Assembly (NCBI RefSeq): GCF_009498215.1
Contig: NZ_CP043499.1
Span: 186,001-250,000 of the forward strand
DNA: 64,000 nt
Source of the DNA: Rhizobium grahamii
Lineage (GTDB): Bacteria; Pseudomonadota; Alphaproteobacteria; Rhizobiales; Rhizobiaceae
Direction: 5' to 3'
The notes beneath the pieces were generated by a model. The model worked only from the letters and a program-made list of their open reading frames with translations, made no database searches and was not told the origin of the DNA. This document shows positions 35,906-45,049 of the stretch, piece after piece (position 1 is the stretch's first letter; each line of letters opens with the position of its first letter). The position numbers were made by a program, and so were the translations under genes.

Positions 35906-36766
35906 TTACTGTTTCACCGCGCCAGCGGTCAGGCCGCTGACGAGATACTTTTGAAGGAAGAAGATCACGATCATGGCAGGCGCAATGCCGACGAAGCTTG
36001 CGGCCATCAGCTCGTTCCAGACAACTTCCTGTCGGCCGAAATAGGCGAAGAGGCCAACCGGCAACGGCGCGTATTCGGTTTTGGAATTGAACGTCAGTGC
36101 GAAGATGAACTGCTGCGCATAGGACCCGATGAAGGTGGTGATCGCGACCACCGTGATGCCAGGCATGGCGATCGGCAGGATAACGCGGCGCAGCGTGTAG
36201 AAATGGCTGGCGCCGTCAACGAAGGCCGCCTCGTCCAATTCCCTCGGAATCCTCATCATGTAGGTTCTCAGCAGCCAGATCGCGGACGGGATCAGGAAGG
36301 CGATGCCCGGGACCATGATCGCAAAATAGGTGTTGAGCAGGCCAAGCGTGCGCATCAGCCGGAACAGCGGAATGAGAAGCACAGCGCCGGAAAACATGTT
36401 CACGGCCAGGAATGCGCCGAGCAGGACGCCCGCACCCTTGAATTCAAAGCGCGCGAAGGCATAGGAGGCGGGGATGACGAGAACCAGGACCGCCGCGGTC
36501 ACGATGGTCGAGATGAAGAAGGAATTGAAGATGTAGCGCGCAAAACCCGGAACACTGATCCACATCGTCCGGTAGGCCTCGAAGGAGCCGTTCTCGGGAA
36601 TGAAGCGGTAAGGCGACGAGAACAGCTGGCTCAGCGGCTTCAGCGAGACGAGGAAACCTTCGACGAAGGGTGCGAGCACGAACGTGAGGAACACCGCGAT
36701 GCCGACATAGATGCCGATGATCTCATACCATTTGTACCGGTTGATCAGCATTGGGGGCTGTTTCAT
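35906..36766 (-). CDS. CUT1 ABC transporter permease, MalG type (system 2)
   Basis: A 286-residue inner-membrane permease with six predicted segments and the EAA loop DEAAFVDGASHFYTLRRVILP, ending SGLTAGAVKQ. Its ATG (36766) overlaps the stop of the upstream permease by four bases (ATGA). It precedes the binding-protein gene by 40 bases, an order (permeases before binding protein) different from systems 1 and 3. Confidence 0.9.
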   Translation of the reverse strand: MKQPPMLINRYKWYEIIGIYVGIAVFLTFVLAPFVEGFLVSLKPLSQLFSSPYRFIPENGSFEAYRTMWISVPGFARYIFNSFFISTIVTAAVLVLVIPASYAFARFEFKGAGVLLGAFLAVNMFSGAVLLIPLFRLMRTLGLLNTYFAIMVPGIAFLIPSAIWLLRTYMMRIPRELDEAAFVDGASHFYTLRRVILPIAMPGITVVAITTFIGSYAQQFIFALTFNSKTEYAPLPVGLFAYFGRQEVVWNELMAASFVGIAPAMIVIFFLQKYLVSGLTAGAVKQ

Positions 36767-37647
36767 CGCTTGTCTCCAGAAGAAAGACGGCTGGTCAGGC
36801 GGAAGTAGCAGACGCAGAAGATCGACAGGAAGATGCAGATCAGCACGGCACGCGCAGCGCCTTCACCATATTTGTTCGATCCGATCGCCGTCTTATAGGT
36901 ATCGATGATCATCGTCGTCGTCTCGCCGCTCGGACCGCCGCGCGTCAGGATCCAGATGATGTCGAATGAGTTGAACGTCGAGATCAGCGACAGCATCGAC
37001 ATGGTGATCATCGAGGGGACGATCAGCGGCATGGTGATGCGGCGGAAGCGGTACAAACGACCGGCCCCATCCGTCCAGGCAGCTTCATACAGATCTTGCG
37101 GGATCGCCTGCATGGCGGCGAGCATATAGAGCGTCACCATGGGGACGCCGATCCAGACGTCGGTGATGATCGTCGCCCAGAACGCCGTTGATCCTTGCGC
37201 CAGAAACGCGACGGGGGCATCGGCCAGGCCGAAGCGCTGCAGCATCCCGGAAATCATCCCGAACTGGCCATTATACATCCAGCCCCACATGAAGATGCCG
37301 ATTGCCATCGGCACGATCCACGGCGGCATGGTCAGCACGCGGAAGAGCGCGCGACCGGGCACGGCCGAGTTCAGCATCGTCGCGCCAAAGACGCCGATGA
37401 TCATCTTGATCGAGACGGAGAAGAACGTCCAGATGAAGGTCCGGATGATGACTTCCGCGAAGGTCGCGTTGAAGATCTTCTGATAGTTCACCCAGCCGAC
37501 CCAATTCGTCACCTTCTTCAGCGACGCATCGGTGAAGGAGAGGATGAAGGTATCGACCAGCGGATACGCGACGATCACCGCGACATAGAGTACAGCCGGA
37601 AAGAGAAGGATCCAGGCGAAGATGAGGTTGCTTCGTTGAACATTCAT
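36763..37647 (-). CDS. CUT1 ABC transporter permease, MalF type (system 2)
   Basis: A 294-residue permease with six predicted segments, beginning NLIFAWILLFPAVLYVAVIV, and the EAA loop YEAAWTDGAGRLYRFRRITMP. The ATG at 37647 with GAGGAGG upstream is preferred; the longer reading to 37689 would overlap the dehydrogenase gene. Translation is coupled to the MalG-type gene downstream. Confidence 0.9.
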   Translation of the reverse strand: MNVQRSNLIFAWILLFPAVLYVAVIVAYPLVDTFILSFTDASLKKVTNWVGWVNYQKIFNATFAEVIIRTFIWTFFSVSIKMIIGVFGATMLNSAVPGRALFRVLTMPPWIVPMAIGIFMWGWMYNGQFGMISGMLQRFGLADAPVAFLAQGSTAFWATIITDVWIGVPMVTLYMLAAMQAIPQDLYEAAWTDGAGRLYRFRRITMPLIVPSMITMSMLSLISTFNSFDIIWILTRGGPSGETTTMIIDTYKTAIGSNKYGEGAARAVLICIFLSIFCVCYFRLTSRLSSGDKR

Positions 37648-37660
37648 CCTGCCGTCCTCC

Positions 37661-38818
37661 TCAAGCCGCTCTTGCGTGAAGCGCCTCATCGAATCTGTCC
37701 CACACGGGGCGCAGGTCGATAACCGCCTTCTTCATCCGGGCTTCGTCCATGGACAATGCAAGGATTCCGGCTTCGAGGGCGTTGAGGGTCGATACCGGCA
37801 ACTCAGTGCCAGTGCGGACGCTATCGAGCAGATCGGCCGCCATCTGCTCGTCGGCACCGTAGTGCTGCGAGAGTTCGGTAGCGACGTACTTGTTCTCGAC
37901 CACCTTCTTGCCGGTCAGCTGCTCATGCACATCGAGGTAGCCACGAACGAAATCGCCTTCCGCCATGCCGCGCGAGCCCATGATGGCAAAGCGGCGGAAC
38001 TGGTCGGGAACGTTCAGGTTGGTATGGAAGTTCATGCCGACGCCATTGGCATATTCAACGATCGCCACCTGGTAGTCGATGATGTCGGCGTCGCTGTCGA
38101 AGACCTTGTCCGAGCCCATCCAGCCGCTTGGCTTGCGGTGGAACAGTTCGAGATCGTTGATGCCTTCGCGGGCAGGGTCGTTCACCGGCGTAAAGCTCTT
38201 GCGACCGCCGAAGCTTGCGACCCGCTCCGGACGCGCGCCGACGACGCCGTTATAGAGGTCGAGGTCGTGGCAGCACTTCTCTAGCATGAAGCTGCCGGAA
38301 TAGCGCTCGTAGCGACGCCAGTCGCGCATGAAGAACGCGCCGTGATAGGGCTCGATGTGCTCGGAGGCTTCGATCGAAACGATCTGCCCCAGCTTGCCGG
38401 TCGCCTGAATGGCGCGCAGGTCCTTGTAGAGCGGCGAATAACGCAGGACGAGGCCGACCATGAGGCGCTCGTGACCGAACTTGGCCATGAGCTTGGCGAG
38501 CTCGATGCTTTCGGCGATCGTGGTGACGATCGGCTTTTCGCAGAAGACCTTCAATCCCGCTTCGAGACCGAGGCGGATATGGTCGAGATGCATGTGGTTT
38601 GGCGAGCCGATCATCAGAAGATCGAGCTTTTCGTTGGCAATCAGGTCTGCCGGCGTCGCATATGCCTTGCCCGCGGAAACGCCCTGCTCAACGAGCCCCG
38701 GAAGGCCAGCCGGATCCGGGTCGACGTATCCGACGATCTCGAAGCTCTCATCAACCGACTTGAAGACGTAGCCAAGGTAGCCGAGCCGGAAACCGAGCCC
38801 GATAATTCCCACTTTCAT
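37661..38818 (-). CDS. Gfo/Idh/MocA oxidoreductase leading the system 2 operon
   Basis: A 385-residue NAD(P)-dependent dehydrogenase: MKVGIIGLGFRLGYLG Rossmann start, the EKP motif in VFCEKPIVTT (about 94-97), and a C-terminal domain with SGSFMLEKCCHDLDLYN carrying the catalytic Asp/His. The ATG at 38818 is preferred over a longer reading to 38884, because it starts exactly at the Rossmann strand. It is the first gene of the operon, 13 bases before the permease gene, so it probably oxidises the imported sugar. Confidence 0.88.
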   Translation of the reverse strand: MKVGIIGLGFRLGYLGYVFKSVDESFEIVGYVDPDPAGLPGLVEQGVSAGKAYATPADLIANEKLDLLMIGSPNHMHLDHIRLGLEAGLKVFCEKPIVTTIAESIELAKLMAKFGHERLMVGLVLRYSPLYKDLRAIQATGKLGQIVSIEASEHIEPYHGAFFMRDWRRYERYSGSFMLEKCCHDLDLYNGVVGARPERVASFGGRKSFTPVNDPAREGINDLELFHRKPSGWMGSDKVFDSDADIIDYQVAIVEYANGVGMNFHTNLNVPDQFRRFAIMGSRGMAEGDFVRGYLDVHEQLTGKKVVENKYVATELSQHYGADEQMAADLLDSVRTGTELPVSTLNALEAGILALSMDEARMKKAVIDLRPVWDRFDEALHARAA

Positions 38819-38833
38819 GCTGTTCTCGTTCCC

Positions 38834-38926
38834 AATTACGTAATTTATTTTCGTCAAGTTGGGACAAATTTTCGAACTCGTCAACTGGAATCGCGCGAAA
38901 AGTTGAAACTATGAAATTAATTTTCA
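38834..38926 (-). promoter_or_regulatory. Upstream region of the system 2 operon with two dyads
   Basis: Two elements precede the dehydrogenase start: a perfect 12-base palindrome AATTACGTAATT (38834-38845), and TGAAATTAATTTTCA (38912-38926). The second matches the dyad at 29878-29891 in both arms (TGAAATT / TTTTCA), differing only in the centre. It therefore links this transport operon to the RidA/M81 operons, probably through the RpiR regulator. Confidence 0.45.
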
Positions 38927-39078
38927 TTCTGCCGCGTTTGAAGCAGGAAGCGTTGCCAGCCTCACAAAACGTAATCGTTTTCATGTTGAAACGGCCGGCA
39001 ATGCCTCTTTTCCGGTCACCAGATGATCGCCATTGCCCGCTCCGCAGACCCTTTTCGTTCAGGTGAAAAAACACCGTC

Positions 39079-41217
39079 TCAGGCGTTGCGTTTCTTCCCC
39101 TCCAGAAGGTCGAGCACGGAGTTCGCGGCCTCCAGAACATTTGTCCCCGGACCGAAGATCGCAGCGATGCCATGATCGGTGAGAAACCGATAATCCTGCC
39201 GCGGAATCACCCCACCGGCGACGACGACGATCTCACCGGCTCCCTGCGATTTCAGCGCGTCGACAAGCTGTGGAGCAAGCGTCTTGTGTCCGGCCGCCAG
39301 CGACGACATGCCGACGACATGAACCTTGTTTGACACCGCCAGCGCGGCAGCCTCCTCGGGCGTCTGGAAGAGCGGTCCCGCGATGACATCGAAGCCGATG
39401 TCGCCGAAGGCCGATGCAATCACCTTGGCGCCGCGGTCATGGCCGTCCTGCCCAAGCTTGGCCACCATGATCCTTGGCTTTCGCCCAAGCGTCGTTCTGA
39501 CTTCAGTCATGCGCGCCTTCAGGGCTTCCAGCTCGGGCTCATTGCGATAGGCCTCGCCATAGACGTCCTTGATGACATCAGGCGTCGCGGCATGATCGCC
39601 GAACGCCTTGCGCATGGCGTCGGAAATCTCACCGACCGTGGCGCGGGCGCGGGAAGCCTCTACCGCGGCCTCCAGGAGGTTGCCTTCGCCTGTCTTCGCG
39701 ATGTTCGTCAGGCGGTCGAGCGTTTGAGCGACGAGCGAATTGTCACGCCGGCGCTTTGTGTCTTCAAGTCGCTTGATCTGCGCGGTTCTCACCGCCGTGT
39801 TGTCGATCTCGAGAATGTCGATCGCTTGCTCGTCTTCAAGCCTATACTTGTTGACTCCGACGATGATCTCGTCGCCCTTGTCGACCGCAGCCTGGCGGCG
39901 GGTCGCTGCCTGCTCGATCAGTCTCTTCGGCAGCCCCTCGTTGACCGCCTTCGTCATTCCTCCCAGCGCTTCGACTTCTTCGATCAACACCCAGGCCTTC
40001 TCGGCGAGTTCGGACGTGAGGCTTTCGACATAGTAGGAGCCGGCAAGCGGATCGACGACTTTGGTGACGCCTGTTTCATGCTGGAGGATCAGCTGGGTAT
40101 TGCGAGCGATACGGGCAGAAAACTCCGTCGGCAGTGCGATTGCCTCGTCGAACGAATTCGTGTGCAAAGATTGAGTACCGCCAAGGACGGCCGACATCGC
40201 CTCGAATGCCGTGCGCACGATGTTGTTGTAGGGATCCTGCTCCTGCAGGGACACGCCTGACGTCTGGCAATGGGTGCGCAGCATCAGCGACGAGGCCTTC
40301 ATGGGTTTGAATTCTTCCATGATCCGCGTCCAAAGCAGACGTGCCGCCCGCAGCTTGGCGGCCTCCATGAAGAAATTCATGCCTATGGCAAAGAAGAAGG
40401 ACAACCGACCGGCGAAGTCGTCGACATTGAGCCCCTTGGCAAGAGCGGCCCGGACGTACTCTCGTCCATCGGCAAGCGTGAAGGCCAGTTCCTGTACCAG
40501 CGTCGCGCCGGCCTCCTGCATGTGGTAGCCGGAGATCGAGATCGAGTTGAATTTCGGCATCTTTCTTGCCGTATACTCGATGATATCGGCAACGATCCGC
40601 ATCGATGGTTCCGGGGGATAAATGTAGGTATTGCGGACCATGAACTCCTTGAGAATGTCGTTCTGGATGGTCCCCGAGAGTGCTTCGAGCGGAACGCCCT
40701 GCTCCTCGCCCGCGACGATAAAGTTTGCCAGGATGGGGATCACCGCTCCGTTCATCGTCATCGACACCGAGACCTTCTCAAGCGGAATGCCGTCGAACAG
40801 GATTTTCATGTCCTCGACGCTGTCGATCGCCACGCCCGCCTTGCCGACATCGCCTTCCACGCGCGGATGATCACTGTCGTAGCCGCGGTGCGTCGCAAGG
40901 TCGAATGCGACGGATACGCCCTGCTGACCGGCCGCGAGCGCCTTGCGGTAGAACGCATTCGAGGCTTCCGCCGTTGAGAAACCCGCATACTGGCGGATCG
41001 TCCAGGGGCGCCCGGCATACATCGTCGCGCGAGGCCCGCGGGTGAACGGCGCAAGGCCCGGGAGGGATCCGAGATGCACCAAGCTTTCAGTATCTGCCTG
41101 CGTGTAGAGCGGTTTGACGGTAATGCCTTCAGGTGTCTCCCAAACCAGCGTGTCTGGCGACGTCTTGAGTTCCCGTTCGGCAAGTGTCTGCCAATCGCCA
41201 AGCGTTTTCGAGTTCAT
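39079..41217 (-). CDS. Methylmalonyl-CoA mutase
   Basis: A 712-residue adenosylcobalamin-dependent mutase interconverting methylmalonyl-CoA and succinyl-CoA, used in propionate and branched-chain catabolism and in rhizobia linked to PHB turnover (bhbA). The catalytic barrel shows TIRQYAGFSTAEASN, GVSVAFDLATHRGYDSD and YHMQEAGAT; the C-terminal B12 domain holds AKLGQDGHDRGAKVIA with the cobalt-ligating His, then GMSSLAAGHKT. GGAGG precedes the ATG. Homodimeric single-chain type. No meaB-type chaperone gene is adjacent. Confidence 0.95.
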   Translation of the reverse strand: MNSKTLGDWQTLAERELKTSPDTLVWETPEGITVKPLYTQADTESLVHLGSLPGLAPFTRGPRATMYAGRPWTIRQYAGFSTAEASNAFYRKALAAGQQGVSVAFDLATHRGYDSDHPRVEGDVGKAGVAIDSVEDMKILFDGIPLEKVSVSMTMNGAVIPILANFIVAGEEQGVPLEALSGTIQNDILKEFMVRNTYIYPPEPSMRIVADIIEYTARKMPKFNSISISGYHMQEAGATLVQELAFTLADGREYVRAALAKGLNVDDFAGRLSFFFAIGMNFFMEAAKLRAARLLWTRIMEEFKPMKASSLMLRTHCQTSGVSLQEQDPYNNIVRTAFEAMSAVLGGTQSLHTNSFDEAIALPTEFSARIARNTQLILQHETGVTKVVDPLAGSYYVESLTSELAEKAWVLIEEVEALGGMTKAVNEGLPKRLIEQAATRRQAAVDKGDEIIVGVNKYRLEDEQAIDILEIDNTAVRTAQIKRLEDTKRRRDNSLVAQTLDRLTNIAKTGEGNLLEAAVEASRARATVGEISDAMRKAFGDHAATPDVIKDVYGEAYRNEPELEALKARMTEVRTTLGRKPRIMVAKLGQDGHDRGAKVIASAFGDIGFDVIAGPLFQTPEEAAALAVSNKVHVVGMSSLAAGHKTLAPQLVDALKSQGAGEIVVVAGGVIPRQDYRFLTDHGIAAIFGPGTNVLEAANSVLDLLEGKKRNA

Positions 41218-41324
41218 CCTAGAACCTCCGGCATTCTCATTTTGCCGCAGGCTAGCACTTTATTCGCGTCGGTTGCGATAGAGCGTGACGATAAATTTGT
41301 CCCGAGGATCGGCGCTCGTACGGA

Positions 41325-41603
41325 TCAATCGTGGAAGCGGATCGGGCGGATTTCCCGGTGCGCGATCTTCAGCGAACGGTCAGGCTGGATGACGTATGTC
41401 TCCTCCACCTGCTGTCCGTACTGATCGATGAAGTCGTGCGGGAACGACGAACCGACAGGCGACTTCGTCAATTTCGTGCGCGGCTGACCGCCGTAGGTGA
41501 TGCTGCCAGGTATCGGATCCAGCCCCGGAGCGGAAAAGTTCTGCGCCGTCGTGCATCCGGCCAGCACCGCAATGCAAATCAGCGCGCCAAGTTTCGTTCG
41601 CAT
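41325..41603 (-). CDS. Small lipoprotein, unknown function
   Basis: A 92-residue protein with a lipoprotein signal peptide, MRTKLGALICIAVLAGC, whose lipobox LAGC puts the lipidated Cys at residue 17. The mature part contains PGSITYGGQPRTKLTKSP and ends with a basic His/Arg segment. GAGGG precedes the ATG at 41603, so a longer reading to 41654 is rejected. It lies between the FAH-family gene and the mutase on the same strand. Confidence 0.75.
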   Translation of the reverse strand: MRTKLGALICIAVLAGCTTAQNFSAPGLDPIPGSITYGGQPRTKLTKSPVGSSFPHDFIDQYGQQVEETYVIQPDRSLKIAHREIRPIRFHD

Positions 41604-41665
41604 TGCACCCTCGCAGATTCGATTGCGTTCTGCCTTCGCATATATGCAAGCCAAAGCCGGCCAGA

Positions 41666-41686
41666 CAGGGGGCCGAATGCCCCCTG
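41666..41686 (-). terminator. Hairpin after the FAH-family gene
   Basis: CAGGGGGC (41666-41673) pairs with GCCCCCTG (41679-41686) over a five-base loop, 26 bases beyond the stop codon on the minus strand. Compact and GC-rich, as expected of an intrinsic terminator, though without a T-run. Confidence 0.6.
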
Positions 41687-41711
41687 CGCAAATTATTCGG
41701 GATGCTGCTGC

Positions 41712-42878
41712 CTAGAGTAGACCGCGCCGTGCGAGATTGGCCATCAACGCGGAAATCCCGAAGGTCCAGGGCGCGCACTCCGTCGAAAGCCGCACGGTGT
41801 TCTTCAATGTTCCCAAGCCGGCAGACGAGATTTCGACGATATCGCCAACCTTGTGGGTAAAGCCCTGATTGACCGCATCCCGGTCCTGCGTCGGCGCAAA
41901 CAACGTGCCGAGGAACAGCATGAAGCCATCGGGATATTGGTGATGCGGACCGCAGGTCTGCTTGACGAGATCGGTCGGATCCCGGCTGATCTTTGACATC
42001 GAGCTCTTGCCGTTGAGAACGAAACCATCAGGGCCGGTTACCTTGAGATCAAGTTCCGCCTTGCGCACGGCGTCGAGATCATAGGTGCTGTCGAAAAGAC
42101 GGATGAACGGGCCGATCGCGCAGGACGCATTGTTGTCCTTAGCCTTGCCTAGCAGCAGTGCGGAACGCCCCTCCACATCGCGCAGATTGACATCGTTGCC
42201 GAGGGCCGCGCCCTTGATTTCACCACGGCTGTTGACGGCCAGGACGATCTCCGGCTCGGGATTGTTCCATGTCGAGATCGGATGCAGACCGACATCGCTC
42301 CCCCATCCGACCGACGATAGAACTGGGGCCTTGGTAAAGACTTCAGCATCCGGGCCGATGCCGACCTCCAGATATTGCGACCACATACCTTCTTCGATCA
42401 GCGCCTGCTTGACGTTTGCCGCCTCGGGGGAGCCTGCCTTGAGATTGTTGAGGCTGCCACCGATCAATGTGCTAACGCGCTCGCGTATCGCGGCGGCTCG
42501 ATCAGGATTGCCGGCGGCCTTCTCTTCGATGACGCGCTCGATCATGGATTGAGCAAAGGTGACGCCGCATGCCTTGATCGCCTGCAGGTCGCTCGGGGCG
42601 AGCAGATAGACCGTCGAATTCGAGGGCGTGCCGTTGCTATTGGCCGCCACGTCTTCGAGCCTTCCCAACGAGGAGCCTTTCGCCGAGCGGACGACGCCGG
42701 CGGGATCCGATTGCTCGAGCAATCCGCTGACCGTCGGCACTGCGGGCGATGTGATGTCTATCAGTTCCCCGTCCCGGATTGTCACCACACTCGGGCCCTG
42801 AACTGCGGGGTTCCAGGCGCGACCGATAAACAGGCCGCCCGATGCGGCGCTGTCGAGAAGGCTATCAGACATCATCAT
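41712..42878 (-). CDS. Fumarylacetoacetate-hydrolase-family enzyme (sugar-acid pathway)
   Basis: A 388-residue FAH-superfamily protein. Metal ligands are expected in NPEPEIVLAVNS (Glu-x-Glu) and GNDVNLRDVEGRS (Asp). The long N-terminal part and the C-terminal GFTHKVGDIVEISSAGLGTL are typical of the AraD1-type members that dehydrate 2-keto-3-deoxy acids from pentonates. It stands next to an IlvD/Edd dehydratase gene, the enzyme for the preceding step, so a pentonate or hexonate route is likely. The start is one of three consecutive ATGs (42878, 42875, 42872). Confidence 0.82.
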   Translation of the reverse strand: MMMSDSLLDSAASGGLFIGRAWNPAVQGPSVVTIRDGELIDITSPAVPTVSGLLEQSDPAGVVRSAKGSSLGRLEDVAANSNGTPSNSTVYLLAPSDLQAIKACGVTFAQSMIERVIEEKAAGNPDRAAAIRERVSTLIGGSLNNLKAGSPEAANVKQALIEEGMWSQYLEVGIGPDAEVFTKAPVLSSVGWGSDVGLHPISTWNNPEPEIVLAVNSRGEIKGAALGNDVNLRDVEGRSALLLGKAKDNNASCAIGPFIRLFDSTYDLDAVRKAELDLKVTGPDGFVLNGKSSMSKISRDPTDLVKQTCGPHHQYPDGFMLFLGTLFAPTQDRDAVNQGFTHKVGDIVEISSAGLGTLKNTVRLSTECAPWTFGISALMANLARRGLL

Positions 42879-43027
42879 GTTCCGTCACAAACGAGCGATG
42901 GACGCGCTCTTTTTATCGATGGAGATCACGCCGCCCTCCAACCCAACGGCGGGTGAAATCGACCACATTCGAAAGGGCAGGGCAAGGCCGCAGACGGAAC
43001 AAGAGAATTATATTGCTCAATAAAATC

Positions 43028-43058
43028 ATGGGCCCGTGTCTTGCCGACACGGACCCAT
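43028..43058 (-). terminator. Hairpin between the IlvD/Edd and FAH-family genes
   Basis: A 13-bp stem with one mismatch, ATGGGCCCGTGTC (43028-43040) with GACACGGACCCAT (43046-43058), followed on the minus strand by a T-rich stretch. It lies 36 bases after the restored IlvD/Edd stop and should reduce read-through into the FAH gene. Confidence 0.6.
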
Positions 43059-43093
43059 CATGTCTATCGCTTCGGCCCGAAGGCGCGCTGGCG

Positions 43094-44967
43094 TTAGTGG
43101 TTGTCGCGCGGAATGCCCTTGGTCTGTGCAATGCGCTGGTACTTGATCGCGGGCTCGAGAACGGCACCGGTCTCCATCTGGCCGACGTAGTTACGCTGGA
43201 TTTCCTGCCACGGGGTCTGGCTCTCGGGTAGACGTAGCCACCGGCTTCGGCCAGCGCTGCGTGGCGTGCCGCAAGCTCTTCGTCGCTGATCAGGATGTCA
43301 GCCGTGCCCTTCTTGAGGTCGACGCGCACGGTGTCGCCCGTTCTCAGGACAGCAAGGCCACCACCTGCGGCAGCTTCCGGCGACGCGTTCAGGATGGAAG
43401 GCGATCCCGATGTGCCGGACTGACGGCCGTCACCGATGCAGGGAAGCGAAGAGATGCCCTGCTTCAGCAGATAGTCAGGAGCGCGCATGTTGACGACTTC
43501 GGCGGCACCCGGGTAGCCGATTGGGCCGGCGCCGCGCATGAAGAGTACCGTCGAACCATCGATTGCAAGCGACGGATCGTCGATGCGGTGATGGTAATCC
43601 TCAGGACCGTCGAAGACCACGGCGCGGCCAACGAAGGCTTCCGGATCGTTCGGGTTGGAAAGATAACGCTCGCGGAACTCAGGCGAGATCACGCTGGTCT
43701 TCATGATCGCGGAGTTGAACAGATTGCCCTTCAGAACGCGGAAACCGGCGCGTTCCTTGAGCGGGCGCTCGAACGGACGGATGACCTTGTCGTCTTCGAT
43801 CGTCGCCGTCGTGTAGTTTTCGCCGACCGTCTTGCCGTTTACCGTCATCGCACTCGTGTTGATGAGGTCGTGCTTGATGAGTTCGCCCATGACGGCGGGA
43901 ACGCCGCCGGCGTGGTAGTAGTCTTCGCCAAGGTATTCGCCGGCCGGCTGCAGATTGACGAGCAGCGGGATTTCTTCGCCGTAGGTCTGCCAGTCATCGA
44001 CCGTCAAATCGACGCCGACGTGGCGGGCAAGCGCGTTCAGGTGGATCGGGGCGTTGGTCGAGCCGCCGATGGCCGAATTGACGCGGATCGCGTTGATGAA
44101 GGCTTCTTTGGTCAGGATGTCCGACGGCTTCAGGTCTTCGCGAACCATCTCGACGATGCGCAGGCCGCTCTCATAGGAGATTTCCTGGCGGTCGCGGTAA
44201 GGAGCCGGGATCGCTGCCGCGCCGGGCAGCTGCATGCCAAGTGCCTCGGCAAGCGAGTTCATGGTCGTGGCCGTGCCCATCGTGTTGCAGTAGCCGGTCG
44301 ATGGTGCCGACGAGGCAACGAGCTTGACGAAGCCCTGATAGTCGATTTCGCCGCGCGCCATCATTTCGCGGGCCTTCCAGACGATCGTGCCCGAGCCGGT
44401 GCGCTCGCCGCGGAACCAGCCGTTCAGCATCGGGCCGACCGACAAAGCGATCGCCGGGATGTTCACGGTTGCTGCGGCCATAAGACAGGCCGGCGTGGTC
44501 TTGTCGCAGCCGATCGTCAGCACGACGCCATCGAGCGGGTAGCCGTAAAGGATTTCAACGAGGCCGAGGTAGGACAGGTTGCGGTCGAGGCCTGCCGTCG
44601 GACGCTTGCCGGTTTCCTGGATCGGGTGAACCGGAAATTCGATCGCGATGCCGCCGGCGTCGCGGATGCCTTCGCGTACGCGCTTGGCGAGCTCAAGGTG
44701 ATGGCGGTTGCAGGGAGACAGGTCGGATCCGGTCTGGGCGATGCCGATGATCGGGCGTCCCGACTGCAGTTCTTCCTGGCTGAGGCCGAAGTTCATGTAG
44801 CGTTCGAGGTAGAGCGCTGTCATATCAGGATTGTTGATGTTGTCGAACCAAGCCCGCGAGCGCAGCTGCGACGTCTCGCCCTTTTCCTGAACGGCGTTGT
44901 GACCCTGAGGGGAAGGGGTTTTTTCAACCACGATGAAGTTTCCTTGCGTTGGCGCTGTTGTTGTCAT
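43094..44967 (-). pseudogene. IlvD/Edd-family sugar-acid dehydratase, frameshifted near the C-terminus
   Basis: The ATG at 44967 opens a protein matching the Fe-S IlvD/Edd family: GIAQTGSDLSPCNRHH, cluster Cys in LTIGCDKTTPACLMAA, SAIGGSTNAPIHLNAL, and GCDK-linked metal sites. Members of this branch dehydrate L-arabinonate, D-xylonate and similar acids. After EAGGYVYP the frame shifts at 43226-43228 (a CCC run on the coding strand); one added C restores ESQTPWQEIQRNYVGQMETG and a normal end, IPRDNH, at 43094, for about 624 residues. Without it the frame runs on with unrelated sequence to 42913. Probably a sequencing error. Confidence 0.88.
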
Positions 44968-45012
44968 GCATTTAGCTGATCGGTACTGGATTGTATAATC
45001 AGTCTTTCGTAT

Positions 45013-45025
45013 TTTGATATGCAAA
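45013..45025. promoter_or_regulatory. LysR-type box candidate
   Basis: TTTG-ATATG-CAAA, an inverted repeat of the T-N11-A class, in the 82-base region between the divergent IlvD/Edd and LysR genes. Its position fits autoregulation of the LysR gene and activation of the dehydratase gene. Confidence 0.45.
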
Positions 45026-45049
45026 TTTGTTATATCAAGAGAGGTCAAG

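Noticed and set aside
43261..44979. Plus-strand 572-codon open frame
   Set aside because: It is the mirror of the IlvD/Edd gene, whose Fe-S motifs are unmistakable on the minus strand; long antisense frames are common at this GC content.
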